DNA of 64,000 bases. It comes from Glandiceps talaboti. Taxonomy: Eukaryota; Hemichordata; Enteropneusta; Spengelidae. The stretch's first letter is position 1. Each line of letters begins with the position of its first letter. The DNA is taken from assembly GCF_964340395.1 (NCBI RefSeq), contig NC_135550.1, positions 20,356,676-20,420,675 of the forward strand, read 5' to 3'. Below are positions 38,701 to 51,800 of the stretch, piece by piece. Below the pieces are notes generated by a model. The model saw only the letters and a list, made by a program, of their open reading frames with translations. It had not been told where the DNA came from and made no database searches. Made by a program: the position numbers and the translations under genes.

Positions 38701-41700
38701 CGCCCCTGTTACCTTGTTCAGGGAGAACACTGGGGAATAACATCTACCAGTAATTGTTTTGAGTCTGTTTTTGGATATTACACAGTCTGAAGTATTGGAG
38801 TGTGTAGAAGCTTACAGGAGTGTGTGTAGAACCCTTGTCTTTCAAAGATTTGGCTGTCATTATATGCACATATAGATGTGAAAAGACTTGAAGTCTGTGT
38901 TTTATCCCTAGTGCCTTCTCATTTAAGAGGTCAGTATTTTGTTTCTGTTAAAGCACACTACTAGTTCAAACTCAACCTACAATTAAAATACAAGTACACA
39001 CAATATATCGGATACGTGTATTTAGTAATTGTAGTGCAGAAAAAGCTTTCAGTAGAGCTGATTTGGTGATCATGAACAACAATATTGTCATCTTACCTTT
39101 TCTGTGCAATATGCAAAGCCTTTCTGTGGATGTTGTGTTCTCAAATCAAACACATGGAATTTACTTTCTAATGTTGTTGCAGCCAATTTATTCATATTAA
39201 TGTCTTTTCTATCAAACTCTAAACCACAAATCTGGAGGAAAGAAATGACACCAGATGTGATTAGTTATCAAATATGAAATCAAACAAAACAGATGAACAA
39301 TTGAAACCAAAAACTTACACAATACCTGTCAGTATTTTATCACAAGATGCATTTCATATTTAGAATAAAGATCTCTAATTTGCAGCAGTATTTGACATGA
39401 GGAAATTATCAGCAATGGTATCATAGTTCTATGCCAACAACAAAAAACAAAAACAAAAACAACAACAACAACAACAATAATAATTAACAGAAAATTAATT
39501 AATCATTCATCATTTGGAACTTGTGTTGAATTGTTGCCATTCAGCAGCATCTCAGTGCATGAGGAAACTGGAGTATCCAGGGAAAACCTGTGTTGTTCAG
39601 TCACGTCAAATTGAGCATCAACCTTCATACATACAAATCTGGTCATCAAACCCAGCCAATTCTGGGCTGGTTTGAACCCACAGTAGTAGTAAGAGGCATA
39701 TGAGCTACTGCTTGCAAGAAAGTTATGATTGTTGTTGTTGTTGTTGTTGTTGTTAATAAATTTCTTTTCAATTTTTACAATTGTTGTAATATACTTACGC
39801 CATTAGATATGTTCTTCTCCCATCTCAGTGACATAGCTCTAAGATCAAACATTTTGATGTCTCCATTATCATAGCCTGCTGCTACAACACGATCTGCTTT
39901 GTTATATGCATGCCCTGTGTAATAAATAGTTAAACAAATGTCCAGATTGGTACCACATATCACACAGTGTAATAACAATTTCCTGATCATTTTGAGATAG
40001 TTCGTAGTTCTTGTCAAAGTTTGACATTTTACCACAGGGAACAGGAGGCATGTATGTGGACATTTACATGTTTTTGACTACTTTTATGTTCAATGAAAAT
40101 GAATTATAACTGTTGAGTGTAATTCATTCTCAATTTTTATCTTTTAACTCTTATCAGCTATGTGTACATAAAAGGCCTTAAATTGCTCAGTCACATTTTG
40201 ATCACTGTGTAAACATTTGTAGTCTAGCTTAAGCTTATAACGTGAAGATTTACAGATGTTTTTTGACTACTTTTATATTCAATAAAGATGATACTATTAA
40301 TGTCGAGTGTAATTTATTCCTGATGTTTACATTGAGCTGTTATCAGCTATTTCACTAAGTGTACATAAGTGTGAATATTGGCAGTCTTGTGTTTCCAGTT
40401 CCGTGTGAGTTTACAATGTCAAATGCTACTTTCCATTCTGTTATCTCTCCACTACAATTTTAGTATTTTTATATGAACAAAAAATATAGTATCAAGGATA
40501 AAATAACTATACCAGTAATACAACACTGAACACTTACCAAATGCTACAGCCCAACAATCTCTCTTTGTTTCCCCCTCTGCTGGTTCCATCTTGGCAACAG
40601 GTTCATCCTTTTGCCGAGGATCCCATACTTTCACGGTACCTGAAATACAAATGTGAACATCAAAAAAACAATATTAAGAAGAGTGAAATTGGTGCCATGA
40701 TTCATTTCACAGTAATTATATATTGTGTATATGGCACATGGGTTGAAAGGGCACAATGGAAGTCTTTCCTCAAATGCTTACCCAGCTCTTCCAACACCAT
40801 AACACTTTTCCTGTACACATCTATAACACTAAGAATGAGTTTTGTCTGGGGGGTATTTTTCCGATTTGGTCGAATGGGTTAGACAATTAGTAGCACTGAG
40901 TTATGTTCACAAAACAGTTCTACAAGGAATTTGTGGAATTTGTTGCTGAGCATAGGGTTTTTTTTCTAGTTGCTCTAATTACCAAATAAATTCATCAAAT
41001 TTCACTACAAAATGAGAAACAAGTTTACTTTGTTCTCTCATCAGGTTAACATTATGGGGATGACACCAGCCATTGCATGCTGATGTCATGTAATACTAAA
41101 TAGTCTTACCATCTCTACTGCCCGTTACTATTTCAGGAGCTCCTTCACCGATACCAAGGCCTCCAACACCATCCATGCAATTAATGATTTCACTATGTGC
41201 CTTGACAGAATAGATGGGCAGTTCTGTTTTTTCAAGGTCCCTAAAATAAAACATAACTTAGTTTAAAATGTCTGATAATTGTTGAAATCTATGGGTCAGT
41301 TTTTGAATCTTAAATTTTGTGCTGTTTAGAAACTGTTAGATATGGGAAGCATATGAGTGGTTACATATAAAGTGGAAATTGTGTTTTAGGGATGCTATTG
41401 AGATGGGGTGGTGGGGGTGGTGTGTCAGGGGTACTACTAGTTGGCTTGGTAATGTTAAAACAATTCAAATGTCTACATTTCAGCCAGAAATTACAAATAT
41501 AAGGGTCAGATGTCCACATTCTGCATGAAAATAGGCATCACATGCTGTGGAAAAATGTGAAAATCAGAAACCTGGAAAGACTGTATATTAAATATTGGTT
41601 CAAAGGTTGTACATGTAATCAAAGGAAAGATCAAATCTCTATATAATGCTTCAAAATCAAGAGTCAAAAGTCTACATGGATGAGTTGAAACAGGGCGATC

Positions 41701-42827
41701 AAAACCTCAGCACATATGTGTATATACCTTTACTATATGAGTACCTCGGGGTGGGGGTGGGGATGTCAAACAGGACTGGCTACCTGAAGGAATGGTGACA
41801 AACCAAAACCATCTCATCACAAATATAACATTATTTAAAACACTACATTTATACAGGAAAGTGTTTAGTACCATATCATAAGTTTTCCATCGAAGTCCCC
41901 TGTGGCAAAATTTCGTTGTTGAAGACTGGATGCTCCAAATGTACCACATTTAAAAGCTTTGGTTTTCTCAGTCTGCATACAGAAAAGAAAAAGTTATGAT
42001 TACAGTGGTCAAGTGAGGAAGGTAAGTGGATTACATTGTCTTATGGAAATAACATAAAATGCATTATGATAATGACTTGACAAAAAATTGAAAAAAAAGT
42101 GTGCACTTTCAAGAGAATTACTGACAGTTTCTAGAAATAAATGGTAATTGTTGCCACTATCACAGTGGCAACAATTACCATTTATTTCTAGAAACAAGGA
42201 TTGACTTTGTGTGAGTTAATACAATTGGTTTACATTACAATGATTATTTTGTAAATATGGTAAAATGTCGTAATCCGTAACCACAGTAACTGATGTAAAC
42301 ACCATCTGGAATTATAGTGTATATTGTGTTGTTAACGATGGTCCCGATCCCAACGAAATAACGGAGGATTTGATGCAGTGACAGTGGTAACATAGAAAAT
42401 GTAAATATCAACATCACACTTTGTCCCTGCAAACCATCGGTATGGGTTATATACTTCCAGTAGTACTAGCAGAGTTTAATTTATTTCAGGCTTTCATCAA
42501 ACAAACACATAACATAATCGGATTGGACAAGGGTGATCTGAACCTGTTTTCACTGGGTTTCTTTGAATACACTTAGCATGGCCACCTATACCATGAACAC
42601 AATATGGTGTATACGACGTGGTATATATTGAAACATTAGAAATGTCATCTTACCTCATGTATTAATTTGACGTCACCATGTGAAATTTCGTAAATTTGGA
42701 AGGCACCTGTTTGACGAGCATGACATCCTAGTACGACGAACTTAGCACTGCATGGAATCCACTTAGAATCGAACAGTGTATAATTCAAAGATTTCTGTAC
42801 ATGTGCTATTATCTGTGGCTTGTCCAT
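29710..42827 (-). CDS. DNAAF10: Dynein axonemal assembly factor 10 / WDR92 (Monad), WD-repeat protein, 8 exons, 354 aa
   Basis: WD-repeat adaptor known from other animals to work with the R2TP/prefoldin-like chaperone complex in cytoplasmic pre-assembly of axonemal dynein arms. Exons in transcript order: 42827-42654, 41972-41872, 41240-41110, 40639-40538, 39914-39799, 39231-39097, 35933-35836, 29917-29710. All are GT/AG and sum to 355 codons; human is 357 aa. Diagnostic stretches: [103 protein letters not shown]. The ATG at 42827 is the first in-frame ATG. Exon 7, encoding [16 protein letters not shown], is isolated between two transposon-bearing introns. Presence of this gene implies motile cilia, by family knowledge. 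Confidence 0.97.
30035..30063 (+). repeat. 29-bp direct repeat outside the retroelement, left copy
   Basis: TTAGGGTGCCACCTATGGTA.. recurs as 35,285-35,313 with about three differences, so the retroelement is bracketed by an extra short direct repeat beyond its own termini. Confidence 0.7.
30073..30369 (+). repeat. Retroelement repeat A1
   Basis: 297 bp, identical by eye to A2 at 34492-34788. This is the left end of the split-direct-repeat structure. Confidence 0.95.
34407..34491 (+). repeat. Retroelement repeat B1
   Basis: About 85 bp starting CCAGAATAAAACATACAGGC, identical by eye to B2 at 35171-35256. It directly abuts A2. A 29-bp partial copy of its start also precedes B2 at 35141. Confidence 0.9.
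34492..34788 (+). repeat. Retroelement repeat A2
   Basis: Second 297-bp copy, immediately followed by an 18-nt or longer run of C. Confidence 0.95.
35171..35256 (+). repeat. Retroelement repeat B2 (right end)
   Basis: Second copy of B1; the element ends here within a few bases. Confidence 0.9.
35517..35624. repeat. 27-bp minisatellite, 4 copies
   Basis: Four head-to-tail 27-bp units (ACCTTGAGAACAGCAACTAG...), the last more diverged. It lies between the retroelement and DNAAF10 exon 7. Confidence 0.8.
36165..38764. mobile_element. Foldback MITE, copy 2, split by a hAT-type insertion
   Basis: The left half 36165-36362 carries both inverted arms (36,236-36,254 and 36,335-36,362). The rest of the right arm resumes at 38,739 (AACAT) and runs to about 38,764. 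With the insert removed, the right arm reads through as the exact complement expected from the intact copy at 18.4-18.6 kb. It sits in DNAAF10 intron 6. Confidence 0.8.
36363..38730. mobile_element. hAT-type DNA transposon (non-autonomous, ~2.4 kb)
   Basis: Terminal inverted repeats CAGTGTTCTCCC (left) and GGGAGAACAC(TG) (right) have the CAGTG/CACTG form typical of hAT elements. The 8-bp direct duplication TGGGGAAT lies at 36,355-36,362 and 38,731-38,738, as hAT integration makes. Near the left end are strong small palindromes (GTGCGCTTTGCGCAC; 36,456-36,480). I recognise no transposase in either strand, so it is probably mobilised in trans or carries unrelated internal sequence. Internal GC is somewhat higher than in the surrounding intron. 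Confidence 0.8.
39437..39757 (-). mobile_element. Possible tRNA-derived SINE remnant bounded by (AAC)n and (GTT)n
   Basis: On the minus strand GTAGCTCATATGCC and, about 30 nt later, GTGGGTTCAAACC resemble polymerase III box A and box B. The unit lies between AAC-rich (39,437-39,482) and GTT-rich (39,727-39,757) runs, which are inverted relative to each other. It lies in DNAAF10 intron 5. Box A is weak, so the SINE call is tentative. Confidence 0.35.
42127..42195. repeat. Perfect 32-bp inverted repeat, 5-nt loop, DNAAF10 intron 1
   Basis: Arms 42127-42158 and 42164-42195 are exact reverse complements around ATCAC. Transcribed with the intron, it would fold into an uninterrupted 32-bp hairpin. 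Confidence 0.95.
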
Positions 42828-42926
42828 TTTACGATATTTAAGACTGTATGCGTTTGTCAGACAAAATAATTCATTGCATGTAACAACACAAGCACAGCTG
42901 AACTTGTGTTCAACTTCTGGAATTTT

Positions 42927-42938
42927 CAAAATGGCGCC
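42927..42938. promoter_or_regulatory. YY1-like ATGGCG element at the DNAAF10 start region
   Basis: CAAAATGGCGCC lies about 100 bp upstream of the DNAAF10 start codon, where YY1-type ATGGCG motifs are common near TATA-less transcription starts. Inference from motif and position only. Confidence 0.35.
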
Positions 42939-44689
42939 CTCATGTGCAAAGTGCTGGATTCAAACGTTGGGGGCGCTATACCTAAGCGTCACTTAGGATT
43001 TTTCCAATATTTTCATAAAGAAAAATCAAATTTATCAGGTACGTCACTGAAACGAATACATCGACTTGGTCATAGAGACCTTATAAAATAATGTTCATTT
43101 TCCATACAAATATATTTTATGATTCATTTTATTTTCAATCAGTTTCACATACAGTTCTCCTATGTTAAACACTACAATCTGACATGGTGGGTAATACGTT
43201 TACACCACATTCACCTATATACTAATGTTGTATCTCGTTTGCAAGTAAACATGACAGCGAACATAAATTCAACAAAGCTGACATCATTTGTTCTGTTACT
43301 TTGTACATATATACTTTACATTTGATATCAAGTCTATCTGTGAAGTTCTTCTGTGAGATATGCAACTCCCCAAACTTTTATAAGTGATATTAAACAATGG
43401 AAGTTGCATACCACATAAAAGAGCCTCCCTGATACAGTTGACTTTTCAGTTATGTGCTCCGGACCAAGGGCTTGAGAGCGTGTACAGGGTTTCTGTATCA
43501 AGATAGGTGATGCCCAGAGTACAATAGGTCTTGTGTTGGTTGTCTGAGGATAGATAAATATTTATATTCAAACTAGGGAGTGAAAGCCAAAATAATGTAT
43601 GGGGAGTATAGGGTCAGACCACCTAGCATATACATAAACACTGCACACACTCCGGAGCCCTCAAAGGGTCTGAGGGCTGAGCTAAGAAGTCACCTCGAAC
43701 TCAAACGTTTGGTAAGTGGATGCAATTTCAAGTATGTACACTCTACACAAACTCTTTGGCTTTGAATCAAAGTAGAAACAACATGATACAAATGGTGATT
43801 ATAATAATAAGAGTGACTAAAAGTTTTAAAAAAAAATTATATTACACACTATAATATATGCTAGTACACTCTTACAAACTCCTTGCATTGGTTGACATAA
43901 AACAAGAAAGATACAACACATGTCCTGAATAATTGGAACAGCAATAAATTACAATCAACTCAGTGACTATACCTAAAAACATACAAAAAATGAAGATTTG
44001 ATGCACAAAATGTTACGATATCTGCATGTAACCTTTCTATAATGAACATTTAGTTATAGTAAGTCCTTCCATCCATCAGTTATGAAACTTACATGACTAT
44101 GAAATATACATGATTCAGAGTCAAAGCATTGACCGTGGAGGGGTCAAACTATACACAATATGACATCTGGCGTCTGTCAGCCCAAATCAGCTGACTCTTT
44201 CCCACATCCTATCTCACAGATTAGTTATATCAATGAAAACAAATATATTTACTGTTTCATTATATTACAAATACAGAGTACAAATTGTCCAACATGCTGC
44301 ATACTGTGAGTGTATCTATTTCGGCACACAACTACTTTAGTTGGAATGCAATTTCTCACTTTATTTTGGCTGATAAACAATGCTCGATTAAAGTGTATTT
44401 CGAACCCTATCACATTTGTAAGTTAATGTACGGATTCACACTAAATAAATCTACCTTTATTAATTATAGTTGAAGTACTCAGAATTACCACTTTTAAGTA
44501 ATTCCCTTTTCAGACTGATTTACTTTGGTGCTAAACAAGCTAAACATAAGTTTTAGAGCCAAACCAGATACCACCACAGTATTGAATTATCAACAATTTT
44601 AAATTCCAAAAAACCCCATGCTCCAGGATTAAAAAAAAAATCAGTAGTTCAAAATCTGATTACTCTAATGTGTTAAAGGCCCATGTTTT

Positions 44690-44850
44690 AATCCCAGGCT
44701 CTTACAGTCACGCTATATTAGTAATGAAACCATACAGACTGGATAGGATCATTCCTTTGTTCTGGACCAAGTTTTATATAGCTCTACTAAACTGTTTAGG
44801 ACACCCTGATTTTAATCCTAAACTGACACGGGTCTTCAGGTAGAAAAACT
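44690..44850. repeat. Short interspersed repeat, copy 2 of 3
   Basis: TTGTTCTGGACCAAGTTTTATATAGCTCTAC and, downstream, TTTTAATCCTAAACTGACACGGG match the copies at 23.3 and 60.6 kb in the same order and strand. Confidence 0.6.
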
Positions 44851-45089
44851 CTTAACATAAATACAGGGACAGTTACAAGAAAGTATGAGTTTTTAATATG
44901 ATAGATCTTTTCACAATCATGCTGTGATCATGATTCAGTATGACTTAGCACTACAATTCTGTCATACAACAATAATAATACTGCCATGTGCACAAATGAA
45001 ATCCAATGTCCCACATACACATGCAGTGAGAGAAACACACCCCTACAGGATAATGGAACATCCTGTGGACTTTACTCAAGTGATTATGT

Positions 45090-45244
45090 AACATTACATA
45101 AACATACCTCATATATACTTCCTTGTAAAAGACGATCTATTTTGACAGAAAATCGCTCTTTTGGACGTAAAAAAAACTACACCATAAGCAATGTCCCTAC
45201 CAAATTTGAAATCAGTCAATCCAGCGGTTTTTCACTTTAAGTTG

Positions 45245-45314
<70 letters not shown>

Positions 45315-45345
45315 GACAAAACTTGATGCCTATAGCATGCCCAAC
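45090..45345. repeat. Dispersed repeat with (CA)n tail, possibly a LINE 3' end
   Basis: CCAAATTTGAAATCAGTCAATCCAGCGGTTTTTCACTTTAAG leads directly into a 65-nt CA run at 45,247-45,311 and CAGACAGACAAA. A body ending in a microsatellite tail of this style is common in non-LTR retrotransposon remnants. The family is not identified. Confidence 0.4.
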
Positions 45346-45838
45346 CTCAGTTCAGTTGTGCTAAAAATAAGTAAGACTGGTTAAGTTTAGATTAACAAGA
45401 AGATATAAATAATATCAGTTACAAAAGTATAAAGAAAGTGTTCTTAATGTTAAATGTAGAAAAATAATAAGTTAACAAAAAAAGTACAAATGAACACACT
45501 TACATTTACTCCCCTTAACAACACACAGTACATACCCGGTACATATATCAGTATATCTACTTTGTCAAGATTTTTCTCAACAAGGAATTGTGAAAGATAT
45601 TTATTGTACATCAGATAACGTGACATTTCTGTACTACAACAGTTAGTGTCATATTGCAGACACACAGTGTAAGAGTATTGACATTGTATGTCAAGTGAAG
45701 CAATTAGGCACTGAGAAATGAAATATTCACATGACATCAATAGAGGTGAAGTATTCCAGTATCCTTCACTAACTCTAGATTGTCTGTCTGATTAAACAAG
45801 ATCCCTATCAATAAATCAATTAACCAATCAATCAATAA

Positions 45839-46053
45839 ATCAATCGGTTTCATTCATTCATTCATTCTTTCATTCAGGCAGGCAGGCAGTCAGTCAGTCA
45901 GCCGATCAATTAATCAATTAATCTGTCGATCAGTTTGTTGTCAGTCAGACAGCCCACTTGTCAGTCAGTCAGTCAGTCACTCAGTCACTCAGTCAGTCAA
46001 CCAACCAACCAACCAACCAACCAACCAACCAACCAACCAACCAACCAACCAAC
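45839..46053. repeat. Mixed tetranucleotide simple repeats
   Basis: Successive ATCA, CATT, GGCA, GTCA and CAAC runs; the last, at about 45,998-46,053, is a clean CCAA run of about 14 units. Confidence 0.9.
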
Positions 46054-47918
46054 AACTAACTTTATTTAATGAGGGTAAAAACACAGTACAATAACTACTT
46101 TACCCTGTAGCCCTCCTAAAGTTTTGATAGCAATTCTTCTCATGAGTTTGCAAATACCTTCGATTTATCTTCTATCTTTGACAATGCTATATGAAACTTG
46201 TACATGTACACTCTATAGCTGTATGCTTTCATATGGCTGTCATCAGGTCTCTAAAGTTATCCCATCTGGGAATTATCCCCTTGACAACCAAACTTTCCAA
46301 CTGATAACTTGGAAATGTAAAGAGGTAACAAAAACTTTTCCCACTTTCACTCCTACTCAGTAACATTCATTTGTAAAACCCAAATTTTGCCATTGCCAGT
46401 GAAGAAATATACAGCTGCAAACTACCTAAGCTATGAAAACGTAACTTTTCTAGTTGAAAATTTTCCTTTGTCTGGTGACAACTAAAATCTGAATCAGCAC
46501 TGCATGTGCATGATACATGACTGTGTATTACCAAATTCAACACCAAACACTCATGACAAAAGCTAGCTATTTACATCAATATCTAGAGTTTCAATGATTT
46601 TATAACTTTTCAAGTAATTCAAAAATGTGACTTGGATTGAAAACACGTGAATAAAAAGCTAAGACAATTATATAGAGGCATACTAGTAATTCAACTGGTA
46701 CCATTGTACATTACAACAGTTGGCATACATTTCTACCATTTCCATATCACTGGAGTAGTTATGTCACATTGTACATGTACAGCATACAGCTGGTTCTAAC
46801 CAGACATACACTTTCTAGCTATAGCGTACAGCTGGTTCTAACCAGATATACAGGCAGTCTAACAATGAACAATGTTTTTGCACCCCGTGAGTGCTATAAA
46901 GACAAAATGGTTGATGCAAAAACCTTTGCCTGTATATCAGTATGTCCTTGCAATTGGAAAAGATTGTACAGAAAAAGAAGAAACTCTTGGCTTTATAGCT
47001 CACTTCCATCACTGAAATAATAATTTAGTTTTTTCCTACCACGGTATATTTCCATGTAAAGCATCTATCCTTGTATTGCCTTCTGTTCTTTTTACACCAT
47101 ATCACCACTGAGGGCGGTCTATCTACAAAATACTAGTACCTGACAGCAAAAATAGCAAAATGACGACGAATGAAAAATCTGTCCTTTGACAACTTTCAAA
47201 CTTATGAAATATTTACATCATAGATGAACAGAGACATTCACCATGAACAAATGAACAAGGGGAGTTGCCTCTAAACTATGGATCCTAATTACCACTTAAC
47301 TAAGGACTCTTTGACAAAAAAAAACCCAAAGTAATTACAACTAAACTAGGGATGCTTGGCATAAGCAAAGCTTTTGACAAAAAAACAGAAAGTCTTTGTA
47401 CTAACAAAGGAATTGCAAAACTAAATGACTCTTTGCAACTGCAAAACAAGTAAATAAAAAGTAAGTGGGAGATGCTTGGCATAAAGCAAGTAACTTGCCA
47501 ATAATAAATACCGGAAACTGTATGAACAAATGAAGAAGATTGAAACAAAATCACTGATTTACATCACTGGAAATAACGACAAAATTTTTTTAAACCGAAG
47601 GTCATCGATTAACATAAACGTCCAACTAACGGTTCATACCTTGTGAAGCACAGACCAAACATGAATAAATTAGTGTTACTTTGTAGGCTGAACAACAAAT
47701 TTCACATATAAACAACATTATGCTTCATAACTATGTAATTTCAAAGATCGTCATACACCCTTTTTAATATCAAAATCATATCAAATTAATTTGTTTTTTC
47801 CAAAAACATCTCTCACACCTAATTAATAAATTCTATATAATTTTACACTGAGGAAAAGGCACTCAATATTTTTGGAAAGCTTCACACATGAAATTTGATT
47901 TTGCATTCAAAAGAGTCA

Positions 47919-47924
47919 TTTATT
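47919..47924 (-). terminator. Candidate poly(A) signal of the EpCAM-like gene
   Basis: AATAAA on the minus strand about 190 nt past the stop codon at 48,112. Confidence 0.45.
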
Positions 47925-48111
47925 TTAAATTATTTTATATTCATTTTAAATTATTTTACATCAAAATCGAAGTTAGCATGGTTGCATTTAATTTTTTTGA
48001 TAAAAAAAAGCTTTGGTGGGGAACATTAAGGGATGCCTAATTAATACTGCTAGTGGCAAAGCTGTTTGCTACACAGTAAACATGGCATTCATTTGAAGTA
48101 CTGCTGGAGTT

Positions 48112-48660
48112 CTAAGCACTGTTTGGCGATGGTAGGCTGTATGTATCCGTTTCAAATGAAACCTGTATGAATAGAAGAAAGGAAAAGATACAATGACATT
48201 TGTTGTATTTCTAAATCATGCTACAAGTACTCTAATTATCAGGCTAATGAATATTCATGACCCCTAACTATGTATTACCTTCAGATAAATAGCCATGACT
48301 ATTTATTGCTCATCTAATATGTATACATGTATGCTAACTCCCATGGGGCAACACAGTGAAAACTTCTAGAACAATGGAGGTGAAAATTATTAAATGACCC
48401 TTAAAAACCAAAGTATGTGAAAATACCTTTATTTGCTGGAGTATAGTACTATGAGAAAGTCAATATAGTCATTTTAGAGTGTGTATGTATACTCCTTTGA
48501 AATGTCTTTTCCTATTAAACCAACATCTATTCTGACAAGTTAGACAAGTTTTCAGTTTAATTTAATATCTAATGTGATAATGTACACTTACCTCTGGGCC
48601 ATCTTTACTCCTCATGTACTTAGCTGTGGAACCGCCCATCCTACATTGTTTACGATAAAC
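48112..48660 (-). CDS. Cytoplasmic tail exons (EpCAM-like gene)
   Basis: Exons 48660-48592 (VYRKQCRMGGSTAKYMRSKDGPE) and 48162-48112 (VSFETDTYSLPSPNSA and stop). The tail of about 39 residues is similar in length and juxtamembrane basic charge to the 26-residue tail of EpCAM. The two tyrosines could be phosphorylated; no known motif was recognised. Confidence 0.8.
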
Positions 48661-48751
48661 CTGTGTGTCAATTACATATAACATCTTGGTTAGTAGATGA
48701 GTGCATAGTTCTCACTATAAGCAAGAGGAGGTTAAGTTATAGCTTTGTCTA

Positions 48752-48801
<50 letters not shown>

Positions 48802-51800
48802 ATGGTATCTGTAAAACTACTCCATCAATTCTAATGAAATTTGATACATATTTTCCTGTATTGACAATAGCAAGACCTGGGTAGGGTTGAGAAACATCCT
48901 ATGAATATTAACTAGTCATTTGCATAAACAAAGTTCCAGTAATTAGGCAATATCTTAAAAACTCTAACACAAAACTTAATATAATTTGGTGCATACTTCA
49001 ATGATTGCAATGTGTGCATATCCTATAAGTTTGCTGATCTTGATGTAGCTTTTAATTTCAATGAGTTATTTGCATAACTCAAGATTTTCAGTTCGGTAAT
49101 TAGGCAATATCTTCAGAATAAAAGCTCTGGATTTCATATAACTTAATACATACATTGATGATAACAAAGTATGCAGGTTCTGTAAAGATTTTTGTTGTAG
49201 CTCTTAGCTTTGATGAGTCACTTGCATAAATAACTGACATTGGTAATTGGGCAATATCCTTAAGAATGCAAATTTCAAAACTTGATATATACATTGATGA
49301 TAAAATGTACACGTATCCTATAAAGCTTGCGGGTGAAGTTTTAATTTGCAGAATTAATGATTTTGGTAATCAAGCAATCACTTTAGAATTCAAGCTTCAA
49401 ATTTCATATAGTTTGGTGCACACATTGATGATAACAAAACACAGATGTCCTATAAAGCTTGTTGATTTTGATGAAGGCTTATAATTTGAATACCTCATTT
49501 GCAGAATTAATAATGATTTTGGTAATCAAGCAATCACTTTAGAATGCAAACTTCAAATTTCATACAGTTTTGTGCACACATTGAGGAAAACAAAACACAG
49601 ATGTCGTATACAGCTTGTTGATTTTGATGAAGGCTTATAATTTGAATGTCTCATTTGCAGAATTAATAATGATTTTGGTAATCAAACAACATCTTTAGAA
49701 TGCAAACTTCAAATACAGTTTGACACATTACTTGGTTATAACAAAGTGCATGTTTCATACAGAATCAGTTGATGTCAGTTTAAATCATTCTGGTTTAAAT
49801 CATTCTGGTCAGACATATGTGTACTCATGAAAACAAAGTTATAAATAAAATATCTTTACCATATCATTTGGCTACGACTGAAATCTATTCATTGATACTA
49901 TGAATACATTAACAACAAGTTATCAAAATATTTATTGACTACATACCACATATCCAACAACAGCTCCAACGACGACAACAATAAGTAATACAACAACCAC
50001 AGCCACAACTACACCACTGCCACTCCCTGAACTACCACCAGAAGATGCAGGCTCTGCCTGCTGCATAGAAAACTTGGTTGTCTCTTCATCAATATTGAAC
50101 TCATGGTCTTCATATTTAACTTTAAAATGCCCAGATTTAAACTGAAAAAAACAATTAGAATATAAATTTATGTCTGAATTTGTACTTTCATATAATAAAA
50201 AAAAAATGAAATGAATATCAACCACTGTAATAAGTTGTAGTTTAAATGATTGAATGAATATTGTGGGTAATAAGTTGTAGTATAAATGATTGAATGAATA
50301 TTGAGGGTAATAAGTTGTAGTATAAATGATTGAATGAATATTGTGGGTAATAAGTTGTAGTATTAATCAATGTGTGAGAATACTGAAGGTAATAAGTTGT
50401 AGTATAACCCAGTGTATGAATATTGAGGGTAATAAGTCATACCGGTAGTATTAATCACTGTGTGAGAATATCGAGGGTAATAAGTTGTAGTATAAATGAT
50501 TGTATGAATATTGAAGGTAATAAGTTGTAGTATTAATGATTGTGTATGAATATTGAGGGTAATAAGTTGTAGTATTAATGACTGTGTACGAATATTGAGG
50601 GTAATAAGTTGTAGTATTAATAACTGTATGAATATTGAGGGTAATAAGTTGTAGTATTAATAATTGTGTGAATATTGAGGGTAATAAGTTGTAGTATTAA
50701 TAATTGTGTGAAAATATTGAAGGTAATAAGTTGTAGTATTAATCACTGTGTATGAATATTGAGGGTAATAAGTTGTAGTATTAATCACTGTGTACGAATA
50801 TTGAAGGTAATAAGTTGTAGTATTAATCACTGTGTATGAATATTGAAGGTAATAAGTTGTAGTATTAATCACTGTGTACGAATATTGAAGGTAATAAGTT
50901 GTAGTATTAATCACTGTGTACGAATATTGAGGGTAATAAGTTGTAGTATTAATCACTGTGTATGAATATTGAAGGTAATAAGTTGTAGTATTAATGATTG
51001 TGTATGAATATTGAAGGTAATAAGTTGTAGTATTAATGATTGTGTATGAATATTGAGGGTAATAAGTTGTAGTATTAATCACTGTGTATGAATATTGAAG
51101 GTAATAAGTTGTAGTATTAATGATTGTGTATGAATATTGAAGGTAATAAGTTGTAGTATTAATCACTGTGTATGAATATTGAAGGTAATAAGTTGTAGTA
51201 TTAATCACTGTGTATGAATATTGAAGGTAATAAGTTGTAGTATTAATCACTGTGTATGAATATTGAAGGTAATAAGTTGTAGTATTAATCACTGTGTATG
51301 AATATTGAAGGTAATAAGTTGTAGTATTAATCACTGTGTACGAATATTGAAGGTAATAAGTTGTAGTATTAATCACTGTGTACGAATATTGAAGGTAATA
51401 AGTTGTAGTATTAATCACTGTGTACGAATATTGAGGGTAATAAGTTGTAGTATTAATCACTGTGTATGAATATTGAAGGTAATAAGTTGTAGTATTAATG
51501 ATTGTGTATGAATATTGAAGGTAATAAGTTGTAGTATTAATGATTGTGTATGAATATTGAAGGTAATAAGTTGTAGTATTAATCACTGTGTACGAATATT
51601 GAGGGTAATAAGTTGTAGTATTAATCACTGTGTATGAATATTGAAGGTAATAAGTTGTAGTATTAATGATTGTGTATGAATATTGAAGGTAATAAGTTGT
51701 AGTATTAATGATTGTGTATGAATATTGAGGGTAATAAGTTGTAGTATTAATGATTGTGTATGAATATTGAGGGTAATAAGTTGTAGTATTAATGATTGTG

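Larger units (their letters stand above)
42940..47918. other. Intergenic region between DNAAF10 and the EpCAM-like gene
   Basis: Both neighbours are on the minus strand. No exon was recognised. It contains one short interspersed repeat (44,690-44,850), a CA-tailed dispersed repeat (45,090-45,345) and mixed CATT/GTCA/CAAC simple repeats (45,840-46,053). The rest is AT-rich sequence in which I see nothing specific. Confidence 0.5.

Noticed and set aside
42645-42929. N-terminal extension of DNAAF10 upstream of 42,827
   Set aside because: The frame is open further upstream but has no ATG there, and known DNAAF10 proteins start at the equivalent of the chosen ATG.
45241-45330. Direct repeats considered as a CRISPR-like array
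   Set aside because: These are CA microsatellites; there are no spacers and the host is a eukaryote.
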